This document shows, in pieces, positions 27,316 through 36,730 of a stretch of 64,000 bases of DNA; positions within the stretch are counted from its first letter, which is position 1; each line of letters begins with the position of its first letter. Position numbers and translations under genes: made by a program. This DNA is from Rhodococcus jostii RHA1. Its GTDB lineage: Bacteria; Actinomycetota; Actinomycetes; Mycobacteriales; Mycobacteriaceae. Where the stretch lies: contig NC_008268.1 in the NCBI RefSeq assembly GCF_000014565.1, forward strand, positions 3,968,001 through 4,032,000. The letters are read 5' to 3'. Under the pieces are notes generated by a model, which saw only the letters and a list, made by a program, of their open reading frames with translations, had not been told where the DNA came from and ran no database searches.

Positions 27316-28647
27316 TCAGGCGGGTGCGGCGGCGAGGGCGGCGAGCTTGCGGCGTCCGGCCGGGTAGGCGCGCTTGCCGAGGATCAGGGCCACGATCGCG
27401 ACGATGTAGATCAGGGGAGCGATCTGCAGGGCTGTGACCAGGCCGAAGCGGTCGGCCAGCACCCCGACGGCGAAGGGTCCCAGTGCCAGTCCGAGGAGGT
27501 TGTTGGCCAGGGTGAGGGTGCCGAAGGCTGAGGCGCGCACCGACGAGTGGGTGAGGTTCGCGACCATCGCGGCGATGGGGCCGGACGAGCCGGCGGAGAA
27601 GAAGGCACCGATGCCGATCAGGACCAGTTGGGGCGTGCCGGTCGGCAACTGGAACCCGGCGCCGAGGAAGACGAGGGAGATCACTCCGAAGACCACCGCG
27701 GTGGTCCATTTCCGCGCCGGGTCGTTGCGGCTCACGCGGTCGGTGATGATGCCGCACACCACCATGCCGCTGCCGACGAGGAGGACGAAGATCGAGGCCA
27801 TCGCACCGGCCTTGTCGAGAGCGAGACCGTAGGATCGGTTGAAGAAACTCGGCAGCCACGCCAGAAGCACACCGGCAGTAAACATCTGGAGACCACCACC
27901 GATGTAGGCGAACACGACGGCGGGGGTGGTGAACAGGCTCGAGATCGGCGCCCGGAATCCGGCGGGGCCGGGTGCGTCGGCAGGGTCGTCGTCGGCCGCA
28001 TGCTGAGCAAGTTTGCGTTCGGAGACCAGAGCCCGGAACAGGGCGACGAGCATGAGCCCGAAGACGGCCATCGCGGCGAACGACCAGCGCCAGCCGAGGT
28101 TTACGGCGATCACGCCGCCGAGGGCGACGCCGATCACGGACCCGAACGATCCGCCGCCCATGAAGGCGCCGCTGAGCGTGGAGTGCACTCGCGGGGCGAA
28201 CACGCTGAGAACCACCGCGATGCCGACGCTGCCGTAGGCGGCTTCACCCACGCCGACCAGGAAGCGGGCCCCGAGCATCTGCTCGTAGCTGCTCGCCACG
28301 GCGCAGAGCAGTGTGGCGATGCTCCAGAGCACGGCCATCAGGACGAGGCTCTTCACACGACCCCACCGGTCGGCGAGCAGCGACAGCGGAAGGGTGAGCA
28401 GTCCGACCATCAGCGCGACGACGCTGCTGAGCGACGCCAGCTGTGAATCGGTCAGTGTCCATTCGGTTTTGAGGAGCGGGAAGACGGCACTGAGGACCTG
28501 CCGGGACATGTAGTCCGACAGCAGCAGGCCGAAGGTGAGTGCGAAGACGATCCAGGGGTAGAACCGCGACCGGGAGGCCGGAGCGGTGCTCCCGGTGGTG
28601 GTATTCGGGGTGGTGGTGTTCAGGGCGGTGGTGGCAGGCAGTCCCAT
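27316..28647 (-). CDS. MFS transporter
   Basis: 443 residues, 12 membrane helices. ATG 28647 has AGGAGG close upstream. MFS signature A DRWGRVKSLVLMAVLW lies between helices 2 and 3 and a second half-repeat TDRVSRND between 8 and 9. Resembles the proton-linked organic-anion/aromatic-acid type (LLLSDYMSRQVLSAVFPLLK). Probably imports the acid used by the surrounding catabolic genes. A hairpin at 28685-28738 separates it from the upstream BKACE unit, so it may have its own promoter. Confidence 0.9.
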   Translation of the reverse strand: MGLPATTALNTTTPNTTTGSTAPASRSRFYPWIVFALTFGLLLSDYMSRQVLSAVFPLLKTEWTLTDSQLASLSSVVALMVGLLTLPLSLLADRWGRVKSLVLMAVLWSIATLLCAVASSYEQMLGARFLVGVGEAAYGSVGIAVVLSVFAPRVHSTLSGAFMGGGSFGSVIGVALGGVIAVNLGWRWSFAAMAVFGLMLVALFRALVSERKLAQHAADDDPADAPGPAGFRAPISSLFTTPAVVFAYIGGGLQMFTAGVLLAWLPSFFNRSYGLALDKAGAMASIFVLLVGSGMVVCGIITDRVSRNDPARKWTTAVVFGVISLVFLGAGFQLPTGTPQLVLIGIGAFFSAGSSGPIAAMVANLTHSSVRASAFGTLTLANNLLGLALGPFAVGVLADRFGLVTALQIAPLIYIVAIVALILGKRAYPAGRRKLAALAAAPA

Positions 28648-28684
28648 GAGGCCTCCTATGGCCGTCAGGAGTGATAAAGGGGTG

Positions 28685-28738
28685 GGGGAGAGAGCCGGCC
28701 GTGCTCGTGTGAGCGGCGGTCTGTCCGGCTCTCTCCCC
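28685..28738 (-). terminator. Hairpin between BKACE gene and MFS gene
   Basis: Perfect 14-bp arms (GGGGAGAGAGCCGG and CCGGCTCTCTCCCC) around a 26-base loop, 31 bp after the BKACE stop. No long U tract follows. Likely terminates or attenuates the BKACE-TauD-oxidoreductase unit. Confidence 0.6.
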
Positions 28739-28768
28739 GGCGTGATGCAAATCCCCCGGCGCCGAAAA

Positions 28769-29821
28769 TCAGGCGTGGTGGGTGAAGCCGACCTGTCCGG
28801 GACGGCGGTTGGGCGCGTAGCCGAGCTTGGCGAGGGTCTCGTCGGCATCGGCGTAGGTCTGACCGATCCGGTAGATGTCGCGGGCCTCCTTGCCGGTGGC
28901 CACCTCGCGGCCCAGTTCACCCGCGACGCGGACCAACTGCTCGACCTGCTGGACGGAGGTCATCTTCTCGCCCTTGCGTCCCCAGATGGTGTCTTCGTTA
29001 CCGCAACGGGGGTGCAGGCCCATCGCGATCGCCATCGCGTTGACCGGCAGCACGCTGCGCATCAGGGTCTCGAGGGTCAGGCAGGCACCGTCCGGGACTC
29101 GCTGGATGAAGTTCATGATGTTGTACGGGTTGGGGCCGTCGAAGCCGCCGCCGATGCCGACCCAGGTCAGGTTGAGCGGACCGGTGTAGATCCCGCGCCG
29201 GATGAGCCGCTCGACGGTCTCGAGCTGGGGGATGCTCGAGAGCTGGAAGTGCGGCTGAATTCCTGCCGCCTGCAGGCGACGCAGATGCTCCTCGACCCAC
29301 GCCGGGCCTGCCGGTACCGTCATCTCCCGGTACGCCTCGGCGAGCTCGGGCCGCTCCATCGAGGTGCCGGCGATGTCGTCGGCGGTCATGAGTTCCATGA
29401 TGTTCATCTGAGAGGTGTTGATCGCGATCGTCACCTGGTCGGGTGCGGGATCGAGGTCGGCCAGCATGTGCCGCGTGTCGTCCGAGAGCCACTTCGCATC
29501 CGCGCCTTCGCCTTCGGGTGCGAAGGAGATCGATCCGCCGACCTGCAGGATCATGTCCGGCACCGCCTGGCGCAGTCCGGCGAGCAACTCGTTGAACTTC
29601 GAGAGCCGCTTGGAGCCCTTGCCGTCGAGCTCACGGACGTGGATGTGCAGAACGGTGGCGCCGGCCTCGTAGCAGTCCACTGCCTTCTGGACGTGCTCGT
29701 CCATCGTCAGCGGCAGGTCTTCGCGGAAGTCGTCCGGCTCCCACTCGGGACCGTACGGGGCACACGTGATGACCAGCTTCTCCTGGGTCTCGGGGAAGAG
29801 GGCGTCGTCGTGGAAGTGCAT
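28769..29821 (-). CDS. BKACE family (3-keto-5-aminohexanoate cleavage protein-like)
   Basis: 350 residues. TIM-barrel family that condenses a beta-keto acid with acetyl-CoA, giving acetoacetate and a new acyl-CoA. The zinc-binding HIHV (His59, His61) and the C-terminal GLHPRCGNEDTIWG are present, as is ITCAPYGPEW near the start. The length exceeds the common 270-310, with an extended insert. ATG 29821 after GGAG. Acetoacetate produced here could be activated by the 3-oxoacid CoA-transferase 3 kb away, which makes a coherent pathway; the keto acid itself is unknown. Confidence 0.88.
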   Translation of the reverse strand: MHFHDDALFPETQEKLVITCAPYGPEWEPDDFREDLPLTMDEHVQKAVDCYEAGATVLHIHVRELDGKGSKRLSKFNELLAGLRQAVPDMILQVGGSISFAPEGEGADAKWLSDDTRHMLADLDPAPDQVTIAINTSQMNIMELMTADDIAGTSMERPELAEAYREMTVPAGPAWVEEHLRRLQAAGIQPHFQLSSIPQLETVERLIRRGIYTGPLNLTWVGIGGGFDGPNPYNIMNFIQRVPDGACLTLETLMRSVLPVNAMAIAMGLHPRCGNEDTIWGRKGEKMTSVQQVEQLVRVAGELGREVATGKEARDIYRIGQTYADADETLAKLGYAPNRRPGQVGFTHHA

Positions 29822-29870
29822 GGGTGTTCTCCGTTCGAAATCGGATCTGATGAATAGGGGCTGTGAGAAT

Positions 29871-30785
29871 TCAGAAGGGCCGGTCGCCGACGATTCCGGC
29901 GCGTTCCATCTTGCGGACGGCCGGCCAGTAGTCCTGGACCGCGTAGTGCTGGGTGGACCGGTTGTCCCAGATCGCCACACTGTTCGGGGTCCACCGCCAC
30001 CGCACCTGGTACTCGGGGATCGCGGCCTGGCTGATCAAGTAGTTCAGCAGGTTGCTGCTACCGGGTGCGTAGTCGATGCCGTACCGGATGTTCTCGGGGG
30101 TGTGGTAGTTGACGAAGTGGGTCGCGAAAGCGTTGACGAACAGGATCTTTTCACCGGTCTCGGGATGCGTGCGCACCACGGGGTGCTCGGCGTCCGGGAA
30201 CCGCTGGTGCAATGCGTGCCGCTGCTCCGTCGGCTGGGCCGCGCCGAACGACGCCTCGATGCTGTGCCGGGCACGGAGTCCGTCGATCTGCTTCTTCACC
30301 GCGTCGGGGAGTTTCGCGTAGGCCTCGGCCATGTTCACCCAGATGGTGTCGCCGCCGACCGGGGGCGTCGCCACACAGCGGAGCACACAACCCATGGGCG
30401 GGTTCTCCCGCCAGGTGGCGTCGCAGTGAAAAGCGTTCTCGTAGTGCTCGGCCGGGCTGTCGAGGTCCTTGTAGATCTGCACGAGCCCGGGATGATCCGG
30501 GTCGCTGCCCGCGACGGGGTGATCCTCGAGCGGACCGAACCGTTCGGCGAGCGCCACGTGCTCGGCGCGGGAGATGTCCTGGTCGCGCAGGAACAGGACC
30601 TTGTATTCGAGCAGCAGTTCCCGGAGTTCGGCGAACAGGGCGTCGTCGCGGGAGGCGTCGCCGAGGTTCACGTCGAACAGTTCGGCGCCGAGGGAACACG
30701 TCATCGGTGCCAGCCGGAAGGAACCGGACGGGGAGAGGATCGTGTGCCGTTCGGGTGAATGCGTCAGTTGCGCAGTGTCGTTCAT
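29871..30785 (-). CDS. TauD/TfdA-family Fe(II)/2-oxoglutarate dioxygenase
   Basis: 304 residues. The iron facial triad is visible: His120 and Asp122 in FHCDATW and the distal His280 in STQHYAVQDY; the Arg binding 2-oxoglutarate follows. Hydroxylates and cleaves sulfonates, aryloxyacids, betaines or similar compounds using O2 and 2-oxoglutarate. Positioned between the BKACE and quinone oxidoreductase genes, it probably makes the first attack on the substrate. Short 49-bp gap to the BKACE gene. Confidence 0.92.
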   Translation of the reverse strand: MNDTAQLTHSPERHTILSPSGSFRLAPMTCSLGAELFDVNLGDASRDDALFAELRELLLEYKVLFLRDQDISRAEHVALAERFGPLEDHPVAGSDPDHPGLVQIYKDLDSPAEHYENAFHCDATWRENPPMGCVLRCVATPPVGGDTIWVNMAEAYAKLPDAVKKQIDGLRARHSIEASFGAAQPTEQRHALHQRFPDAEHPVVRTHPETGEKILFVNAFATHFVNYHTPENIRYGIDYAPGSSNLLNYLISQAAIPEYQVRWRWTPNSVAIWDNRSTQHYAVQDYWPAVRKMERAGIVGDRPF

Positions 30786-30821
30786 GGTGGTGTCTCCGTC
30801 GTGGTGAGAGGTGTCGCGCCG

Positions 30822-31796
30822 TCAGAGGCGGAACACGGAGGAGCCGATGCTGCGGCCGGACTCGAGATCCCGGTGTGCCTGGACCGCGTCCTCGAGCCCG
30901 TAGCTCTGGTTGATCTCGATCCGGATTCGTCCCGCCTCGACGTGGTCGAACAGTTCACCGGCGAGTTCGGCGCGTTCGGCCGGGTCGGCGATGTAGTCGG
31001 CGAGCGCGGGGCGGGTGACGAACAGCGACCCCTTGACGGCCAGCTGCATCGCGTTGATCGGAGGAATCGGTCCGGAGGCCGTTCCGAAGCACACCAGCAG
31101 ACCGCGCCGGGCGAGGCAGTCGAGCGAGGTCTGGAAGGTGGACTCGCCGATGCTGTCGTACACGACGGGGACGCCGGCACCGTTCGTGATCTCCCGAACC
31201 CGCTCGGCGACGTTCTCCCGGGTGTAGACGATCACGTGCTCACACCCGTGGGCGCGGGCGATCGCGGCCTTCTCGTCGGTGGACACGGTGCCGATCACGT
31301 TGATGCCCAGCAACTTTGCCCACTGCGTGAAGATCAGGCCGACGCCGCCGGCCGCCGCGTGCAGGAGCACGGTGTCGCCCGCCTTCAGCGGGTGGATGCG
31401 GCGCAGCAGGTAGGCGGTGGTCAGACCGCGCATCGTCATCGCGGCCGCGGTGTCGAAGCGGATCGCTTCCGGCAGCGGGATCAGCGGTGCGGCCGGCATC
31501 ACGCGTTCGGTGCTGTAGGCGCCGAGGGGGCTGCCCGTGTAGGTGACGCGGTCACCGACCTGCACGTGGGTCACGCCGGAGCCGACTTCCTCGACGACAC
31601 CGGCCGCCTCGACGCCCATGCCCGCGGGCAACTCGGCCGGATACAGGCCGGTGCGGAAGTAGGTGTCGGCGAAGTTCAGTCCGACGGCCTCGTGCCGGAT
31701 CCGGACCCCGTGGGGGCCGGGCTCCCCGACCTCGACGTTCTCCCACCGCATGACCTCGGGTGCGCCGTGCTCGTAGAACCGAACAGCCTGTGCCAC
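30822..31796 (-). CDS. NADPH:quinone oxidoreductase (zinc-independent MDR)
   Basis: 324 residues from a GTG at 31796 behind GAGGAGAAG. GroES-like half (NFADTYFRTGLYPAELPAGM) then the NADPH domain with LHAAAGGVGLIFTQWAKLLG. Zinc ligands are missing, as in QOR/crotonyl-reductase-like members of the medium-chain family. Reduces quinones or enones. First gene of the BKACE unit and divergent from the AraC regulator, with 137 bp between. Confidence 0.9.
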   Translation of the reverse strand: MAQAVRFYEHGAPEVMRWENVEVGEPGPHGVRIRHEAVGLNFADTYFRTGLYPAELPAGMGVEAAGVVEEVGSGVTHVQVGDRVTYTGSPLGAYSTERVMPAAPLIPLPEAIRFDTAAAMTMRGLTTAYLLRRIHPLKAGDTVLLHAAAGGVGLIFTQWAKLLGINVIGTVSTDEKAAIARAHGCEHVIVYTRENVAERVREITNGAGVPVVYDSIGESTFQTSLDCLARRGLLVCFGTASGPIPPINAMQLAVKGSLFVTRPALADYIADPAERAELAGELFDHVEAGRIRIEINQSYGLEDAVQAHRDLESGRSIGSSVFRL

Positions 31797-31933
31797 TGTA
31801 CTTCTCCTCGTCGATGTGAAGGCCGCCGCTTCGGCCTCGTGCTGTGATGCACCTAACAGTAGGGTCGCGATGAGGCGCATGCTTATCCCTGCGAGACAGG
31901 CGGCGTATCATTTCGGGACATGCTGGAGGCGGT

Positions 31934-32944
31934 ATGAAACCCCTTGCGCGGTACGCGTCACTGAACGGGTACGTAGAGCTGTGCCGGTCGCTCGGACTCG
32001 AGCCGGCACCGCTGCTGCGCTCCGCCGGTCTGGACCCCTCCGGGCTCGGCCTCCAGGACCGCTGGATCCCGGCCGCGGCGATCGCGTGGTTGCTCGAGGC
32101 GTCGGTAAGCGCATCCGGGTACGACGACTTCGGGCTGCGCCTCGCCGAGCGCAGGCAGTTCTCCAACCTCGGCCCTCTCAGCCTCGTCGTGCGCGAGGAG
32201 CCCGACGTCCGCAGTGCCCTGCGCGTCCTGACCAGGTACGAGCACACCTACAACGAGGCGCTGCGGACACGGATGTCGGAGCGCGGCGGTCTGGTGACCT
32301 TGCGCGTCGAATTGGACGTGGGCGAGACGACCGAGATTCGGCAGTCGGTGGAACTGGCCGTCGGGGTGCTGCACCGGCTGCTGCGCGGCTTCCTCGGGGG
32401 CGGCTGGAAACCGCTCGCCGTCTGCTTCCCCCATCCGGCTCCGCCGGACACGGCGACCCACCGACGCCTGTTCGGGCCGGTGGTGAACTTCGACCACGAG
32501 TTCGCGGGCATCGTCATCGAGGCCGGCGACCTGGCTGCGCCGAACAAGATGTCCGATCCACTGCTCCGTCCCTACACCCAGCAACTCCTCGAGTCCTGGG
32601 AGCCGTCGGACGACGTGACCATCGTGAGCCGGGTCCGCGAGCTGATCGAACTACTGCTGCCGACGGGCCGCTGTTCCGTCGAGCAGGTGGCTCGCAGCCT
32701 GGGTGTGGACCGGCGGACGGTGCATCGCCGCCTCGCCGAGAGCGGCGAGACGTTCTCGACCGTCCTGGACGCGACCCGCGTCGAACTCGCCGAACGGATG
32801 GTCGCGAATCCCCGCCTGAGTCTCACCGAGATCGCGGACATGCTGGCGTTCTCGGCGCCGAGCAACTTCTCCCGCTGGTTCAGTGGGCGGTTCGGATGCA
32901 GCCCGAGCCGCTGGCGAACTCAGCGGTCGGGCGACACCGGCTGA
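31934..32944 (+). CDS. AraC-family regulator (OruR/ArgR-like)
   Basis: 336 residues. N-terminal Arabinose_bd-type sensing domain (PAAAIAWLLEASVSASGYDD, NLGPLSLVVREEPDVRSALR) and a C-terminal AraC double helix-turn-helix (SVEQVARSLGVDRRTVHRRL, EIADMLAFSAPSNFSRWFSG). Divergent from the oxidoreductase/TauD/BKACE unit, so probably its activator. The 3' end overlaps the convergent acetyltransferase gene by 25 bp. Confidence 0.92.
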   Translation: MKPLARYASLNGYVELCRSLGLEPAPLLRSAGLDPSGLGLQDRWIPAAAIAWLLEASVSASGYDDFGLRLAERRQFSNLGPLSLVVREEPDVRSALRVLTRYEHTYNEALRTRMSERGGLVTLRVELDVGETTEIRQSVELAVGVLHRLLRGFLGGGWKPLAVCFPHPAPPDTATHRRLFGPVVNFDHEFAGIVIEAGDLAAPNKMSDPLLRPYTQQLLESWEPSDDVTIVSRVRELIELLLPTGRCSVEQVARSLGVDRRTVHRRLAESGETFSTVLDATRVELAERMVANPRLSLTEIADMLAFSAPSNFSRWFSGRFGCSPSRWRTQRSGDTG

Positions 32945-33507
32945 ACCGGCCGGCACCCGTCCAGATCGAGCCTGCTGATGTAGTGGGCGCCGTCGTCGAT
33001 GGGATTGTCCGGTGGGAGGTAGCCCTCGCCGACGCGGCGGAAGCCGGCCTTCTCGAGCGCGCGCCACGACGCCCGGTTGGGGACGACGACGGGGACGACG
33101 ATCGCGGTGGCGTCGGGTAGGTCGGCGCGGCACTTGGCGACGAACGCGCTGATCATCGCGGTTCCCAGCCCCCGGCCGGTGTGTTGCGGGTCGCCGACGT
33201 AGTAGTCGATGGAGATGCTTCCCGGTGGGATCTCGACGAGGGCTGCGAGGAGCGCGAGGTCCTCGGGGTAGTCGGCGATCCGGTACCGCTGGATGAATCC
33301 GAACGGCAGGCCGCCGCGCAGGACGAGGAAGTCCTCGCACGGCTCGGTGCCGTCGATGCTGCCGCCGAAATCGCGCTCGATGTCGGCGTCCGCGGTGTCG
33401 TGGTTCCAGAACCGCGCGACGTGCGGTTCGCGGAGCCATCGTTGCAGTTGAGGGAAGAATTCGCGGGTCGTGCGGACGAATTCGAAGGTGACTGCGTCGG
33501 CGCTCAC
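32920..33507 (-). CDS. GNAT acetyltransferase (aminoglycoside 6'-N-acetyltransferase-like)
   Basis: 195 residues of the AAC(6')-Ib-like GNAT group: FVRTTREFFPQLQRWLREPH, IDYYVGDPQHTGRGLGTAMI (acetyl-CoA loop HTGRGLGTA), VVPNRASWRALEKAGFRRVG. Members acetylate aminoglycosides or, in actinobacteria, often siderophore or other amines (IucB-like). Real substrate unknown. Monocistronic. Confidence 0.88.
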   Translation of the reverse strand: MSADAVTFEFVRTTREFFPQLQRWLREPHVARFWNHDTADADIERDFGGSIDGTEPCEDFLVLRGGLPFGFIQRYRIADYPEDLALLAALVEIPPGSISIDYYVGDPQHTGRGLGTAMISAFVAKCRADLPDATAIVVPVVVPNRASWRALEKAGFRRVGEGYLPPDNPIDDGAHYISRLDLDGCRPVQPVSPDR

Positions 33508-33609
33508 GACAGGAAAACTAGCAGGAATCCCGTCGATTCAACTTCGGCATCGATAACGAGAATCTTTGACTTGGACATGTATCGACCATGCCTCTAGCGT
33601 GACTCCTAT

Positions 33610-33648
33610 GACTCAGGTCACGCCTGGTAGCCGGGCGTGATCGGAGTC
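33610..33648. promoter_or_regulatory. Large dyad in the leader of the glucarate operon
   Basis: Two nested inverted arms: GACTC at 33610 with GAGTC at 33644, and TCACGCC at 33618 with GGCGTGA at 33634, the gaps between them being equal (3 bp each) around a 9-bp centre. It starts 89 bp and ends 50 bp before the MFS start. Either an operator for the LysR-type or another regulator, or a leader hairpin. Confidence 0.5.
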
Positions 33649-33698
33649 CTCCAACGTTCCCCGCACCGCCAGCGCCAGCACACAGAGAGGAGTCACCG

Positions 33699-35060
33699 AT
33701 GACCCTCCCCCTCGCCGTTTCCCCGGCAGTCGACAGCGCGGTCTCCAAGATCTTCCGTCGCGTCGTCCCGCTGTTCATCGTCATGCTCATCTGCAACCAG
33801 CTCAACAGATCGAACATCGGTTACGCGCAGACGCATCTCGAGGCGGACGTGGGAATCGGCGCCGCGGCGTACGGCTTCGGTGCGGGTGTCTTCTTCATCG
33901 CCTATGCGATCTTCGAACTGCCGTCGAACGTGCTCATGGAGAAGTTCGGCGCCAAGGTGTGGCTCACCCGCATCATGATCTCGTGGGGCCTGGTGTCCGC
34001 GGCGATGGTGTTCGTCAACGGCCCGGAGATGTTCTACGTCCTGCGGTTCCTCCTCGGTGTCGCCGAGGCCGGCTTCTTCCCGGCCATCATCTTCTACTTC
34101 ACCCGCTGGCTGCCGAACAACCACCGCAGCCGCGCCACGGCACTGTTCATCGCCGGGTCCTCCATCGCGGCCGCCATCTCGGGGCCGCTGTCCGGACCGC
34201 TGCTGTCCCTCGACGGACTCGGTGGGCATCACGGCTGGCAGTGGATGTTCGGGCTGGAAGGCCTGCTGTCCGTCGTCGTCGGATGCATCGCCTACCGTCT
34301 GCTCGACTCGAAGATCGACGACGCGAAGTGGCTCACCGCCCCGGAAAAGGCCGACCTGCAGGCCGTCATCGCCGAGGAGGACGTGCTGCGCAGCGAGGCG
34401 TCCGCGAAGCGTGGCGAGTCGGGCTCGCGCTGGAAGCTGCTCCTGCAGCCGCGGATCCTGGTGTGCTGCGGCATCTTCTTCGCGATCACCATGGCGATCT
34501 ACGCCAACACGTTCTGGCTCCCGTCGATCATCCGCCGCATCCCGGGCACCAACGACGTCACCGTCGGGTTGCTCTCCTCGCTGCCGTGGATCTGCGCGAT
34601 CTTCGCGATGTACTTCTCCAACCGCTCCGCCGACCGCACCGGACGGCACAAGCCCTACCTCGTCGCCGCGCTGCTCATCGGCGGTGTCGGCACGATGGCC
34701 GCCGCGTTCGTCACGCCCTGGCTGGCGCTTCCGCTGCTGTGCATCGCGACGATGGGATTCAAGAGCGCGAGCCCGCTGTTCTGGTCCATTCCGCAGCGCA
34801 CCCTCCACCCGATGGTGCTGGCACCGGCGATCGCGATCATCAACTCGCTCGGCAACCTGGGCGGCTTCGTGGCCCCGTTCGGCTTCGGAGTGATCAAGGA
34901 GCAGACCGGCACGGTGACGATGGGCCTCGTCGTGTTGTCGCTCTTCGCCCTGGCCGCCGCCGCGGCGGTGACGTACTTCCGGCGCGACAAGGAAGACATC
35001 GACGAAGTCGCGGACCTGGCAGAGGTGGGCTCCGACGAGCCCACCGTGGCAGCCAAGTGA
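33699..35060 (+). CDS. MFS anion:cation symporter, probable D-glucarate importer
   Basis: 453 residues, 12 helices. It has the ACS-family start ([20 protein letters not shown]) and [20 protein letters not shown]. Family members include D-glucarate/D-galactarate (GudP) and tartrate transporters, which import organic acids with protons. First gene of the operon and behind a strong GAGAGGAG site. Followed within 49 bp by the three enzymes of glucarate breakdown, so glucarate is the likely cargo. Confidence 0.9.
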   Translation: MTLPLAVSPAVDSAVSKIFRRVVPLFIVMLICNQLNRSNIGYAQTHLEADVGIGAAAYGFGAGVFFIAYAIFELPSNVLMEKFGAKVWLTRIMISWGLVSAAMVFVNGPEMFYVLRFLLGVAEAGFFPAIIFYFTRWLPNNHRSRATALFIAGSSIAAAISGPLSGPLLSLDGLGGHHGWQWMFGLEGLLSVVVGCIAYRLLDSKIDDAKWLTAPEKADLQAVIAEEDVLRSEASAKRGESGSRWKLLLQPRILVCCGIFFAITMAIYANTFWLPSIIRRIPGTNDVTVGLLSSLPWICAIFAMYFSNRSADRTGRHKPYLVAALLIGGVGTMAAAFVTPWLALPLLCIATMGFKSASPLFWSIPQRTLHPMVLAPAIAIINSLGNLGGFVAPFGFGVIKEQTGTVTMGLVVLSLFALAAAAAVTYFRRDKEDIDEVADLAEVGSDEPTVAAK

Positions 35061-35109
35061 CCTCTCACCGGCACATACGAAACGCAGACGAGAACTCGAG
35101 GACCCAATC

Positions 35110-36705
35110 ATGACAGCAACGGTGAACCGGACCGACGTGACCGGACAGATGATCATCGCAGGGAAGCCCGTCCAGGGTTCCGGCACGACGATCCACGGCA
35201 TCGACCCCACCACCGACGGCCGGCTGGAACCGGGCTTCGCGCACGGTGACGAACGAGACGTCGACGCCGCCTGCGCCGCCGCCGCTGAGGCGTTCGCGCC
35301 GTTCCGCGCCACGAGCAGCGAGAAGCGGGCCCAGTTCCTCGAGGCGATCGCCGACAACATCGAGGCCCTCGGCGAGACGCTCATTGCACGGGCGTGCGCC
35401 GAATCCGGTCTTCCCCAGGGCCGCATCACCGGTGAGGTGGGCCGCACGTCCGGACAGCTGCGGCTGTTCGCCGGCGTGCTGCGTGACGGCGGCTGGAACG
35501 GTGCCCGCATCGATCCCGCGATGCCCGACAGGACGCCCCTGCCCCGTGCCGACATCCGGCAGCGGAAGGTGCCGCTCGGACCCGTCGCGGTGTTCGGTGC
35601 GAGCAACTTCCCCCTCGCCTTCTCCGTTGCCGGCGGCGACACCGCGTCCGCGCTGGCTGCTGGCTGCCCCGTCGTCGTGAAGGCCCACGACGCGCACCCC
35701 GGCACCTCCGAACTCGTCGGCCGCGCCATCGCCGACGCCGTCACGAGCACCGGCATGCCCGCGGGCACGTTCTCCCTGCTGTTCGGCTCGGGCCGCGGGC
35801 TCGGCACCGCACTGGTCACCGACCCGCGCATCAAGGCCGTCGGATTCACCGGATCCCGTTCCGGTGGAACCGCTCTGGTCGCCGCTGCCGCCGGACGTCC
35901 GGAACCCATCCCGGTGTACGCCGAGATGAGTTCGATCAACCCGGTGTTCGTGCTCGAGAACGCACTCGCCACCCGCGGCGCCGACCTCGGCCGCGCGTTC
36001 GTCGGGTCCCTGACGCTCGGATCCGGCCAGTTCTGCACCAACCCCGGTCTCGTCATCGCCGTCGACGGTCCCGGCCTCGCCGAGTTCGTCGCGGCCGCGA
36101 ATGCCGCGGTCGCCGAGGCGGTGCCGACGCCGATGCTCACCCCGGTCATCGCCGGCTCCTACGCCGACGGGGTTGCCGCCCTCGAGGGCGCGGCCACCGT
36201 GGAGGCCCGCGGCGTCGAGTCCGACGCCCCCAATTCGTGCCGGGCTGCCCTGTTCAGCAGCGACGCCGACACGTTCCTGGGATCGGAGGTGTTGCAGCAG
36301 GAGGTGTTCGGCTCGTCCAGTCTGATCGTCAAGTGCCGCGACGCCGAGCAGGTGCGTGCCGTGGCGGCGCAGTTGGAAGGACAGCTGACCGCGACCGTCC
36401 ACGTCGACGACGCCGATCTCGACGAGGCCGGACGGCTGCTGCCCGTCCTCGAGCTCAAGGCCGGCCGGATCCTGTTCAACGGCTGGCCCACCGGGGTCGA
36501 GGTCGGCCACGCGATGGTGCACGGTGGCCCGCACCCCGCGACCTCCGACTCGCGCACCACGTCCGTCGGCTCGCTGGCGATCGAACGGTTCCTGCGTCCC
36601 GTTGCCTACCAGGATGTTCCGAGCTCGCTGCTCCCCGCCGCCATCGCCGACGGCAACCCCGACCAGTTGTGGCGTCGCATCGACGGCCGACTCACCCAAG
36701 CCTGA
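35110..36705 (+). CDS. 2,5-dioxovalerate dehydrogenase (2-oxoglutaric semialdehyde dehydrogenase)
   Basis: 531 residues, typical for the NADP-preferring long ALDH subfamily. Conserved FGASNFP at 162-168, catalytic Glu272 (AEMSSINP) and Cys309 (SGQFCTNPG). It oxidises 2,5-dioxopentanoate to 2-oxoglutarate, the last step of glucarate breakdown. Its place directly before kdgD and gudD makes the function secure. Confidence 0.93.
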   Translation: MTATVNRTDVTGQMIIAGKPVQGSGTTIHGIDPTTDGRLEPGFAHGDERDVDAACAAAAEAFAPFRATSSEKRAQFLEAIADNIEALGETLIARACAESGLPQGRITGEVGRTSGQLRLFAGVLRDGGWNGARIDPAMPDRTPLPRADIRQRKVPLGPVAVFGASNFPLAFSVAGGDTASALAAGCPVVVKAHDAHPGTSELVGRAIADAVTSTGMPAGTFSLLFGSGRGLGTALVTDPRIKAVGFTGSRSGGTALVAAAAGRPEPIPVYAEMSSINPVFVLENALATRGADLGRAFVGSLTLGSGQFCTNPGLVIAVDGPGLAEFVAAANAAVAEAVPTPMLTPVIAGSYADGVAALEGAATVEARGVESDAPNSCRAALFSSDADTFLGSEVLQQEVFGSSSLIVKCRDAEQVRAVAAQLEGQLTATVHVDDADLDEAGRLLPVLELKAGRILFNGWPTGVEVGHAMVHGGPHPATSDSRTTSVGSLAIERFLRPVAYQDVPSSLLPAAIADGNPDQLWRRIDGRLTQA

Positions 36706-36730
36706 TTTTCCCTTCGTGAAGGAGTTCCCC

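Noticed and set aside
33693..36149. Very long open frame antisense to the glucarate transporter and dehydrogenase
   Set aside because: Mirror frame of two well-identified genes; its composition (His/Arg/Asp repeats) is that of a shadow.
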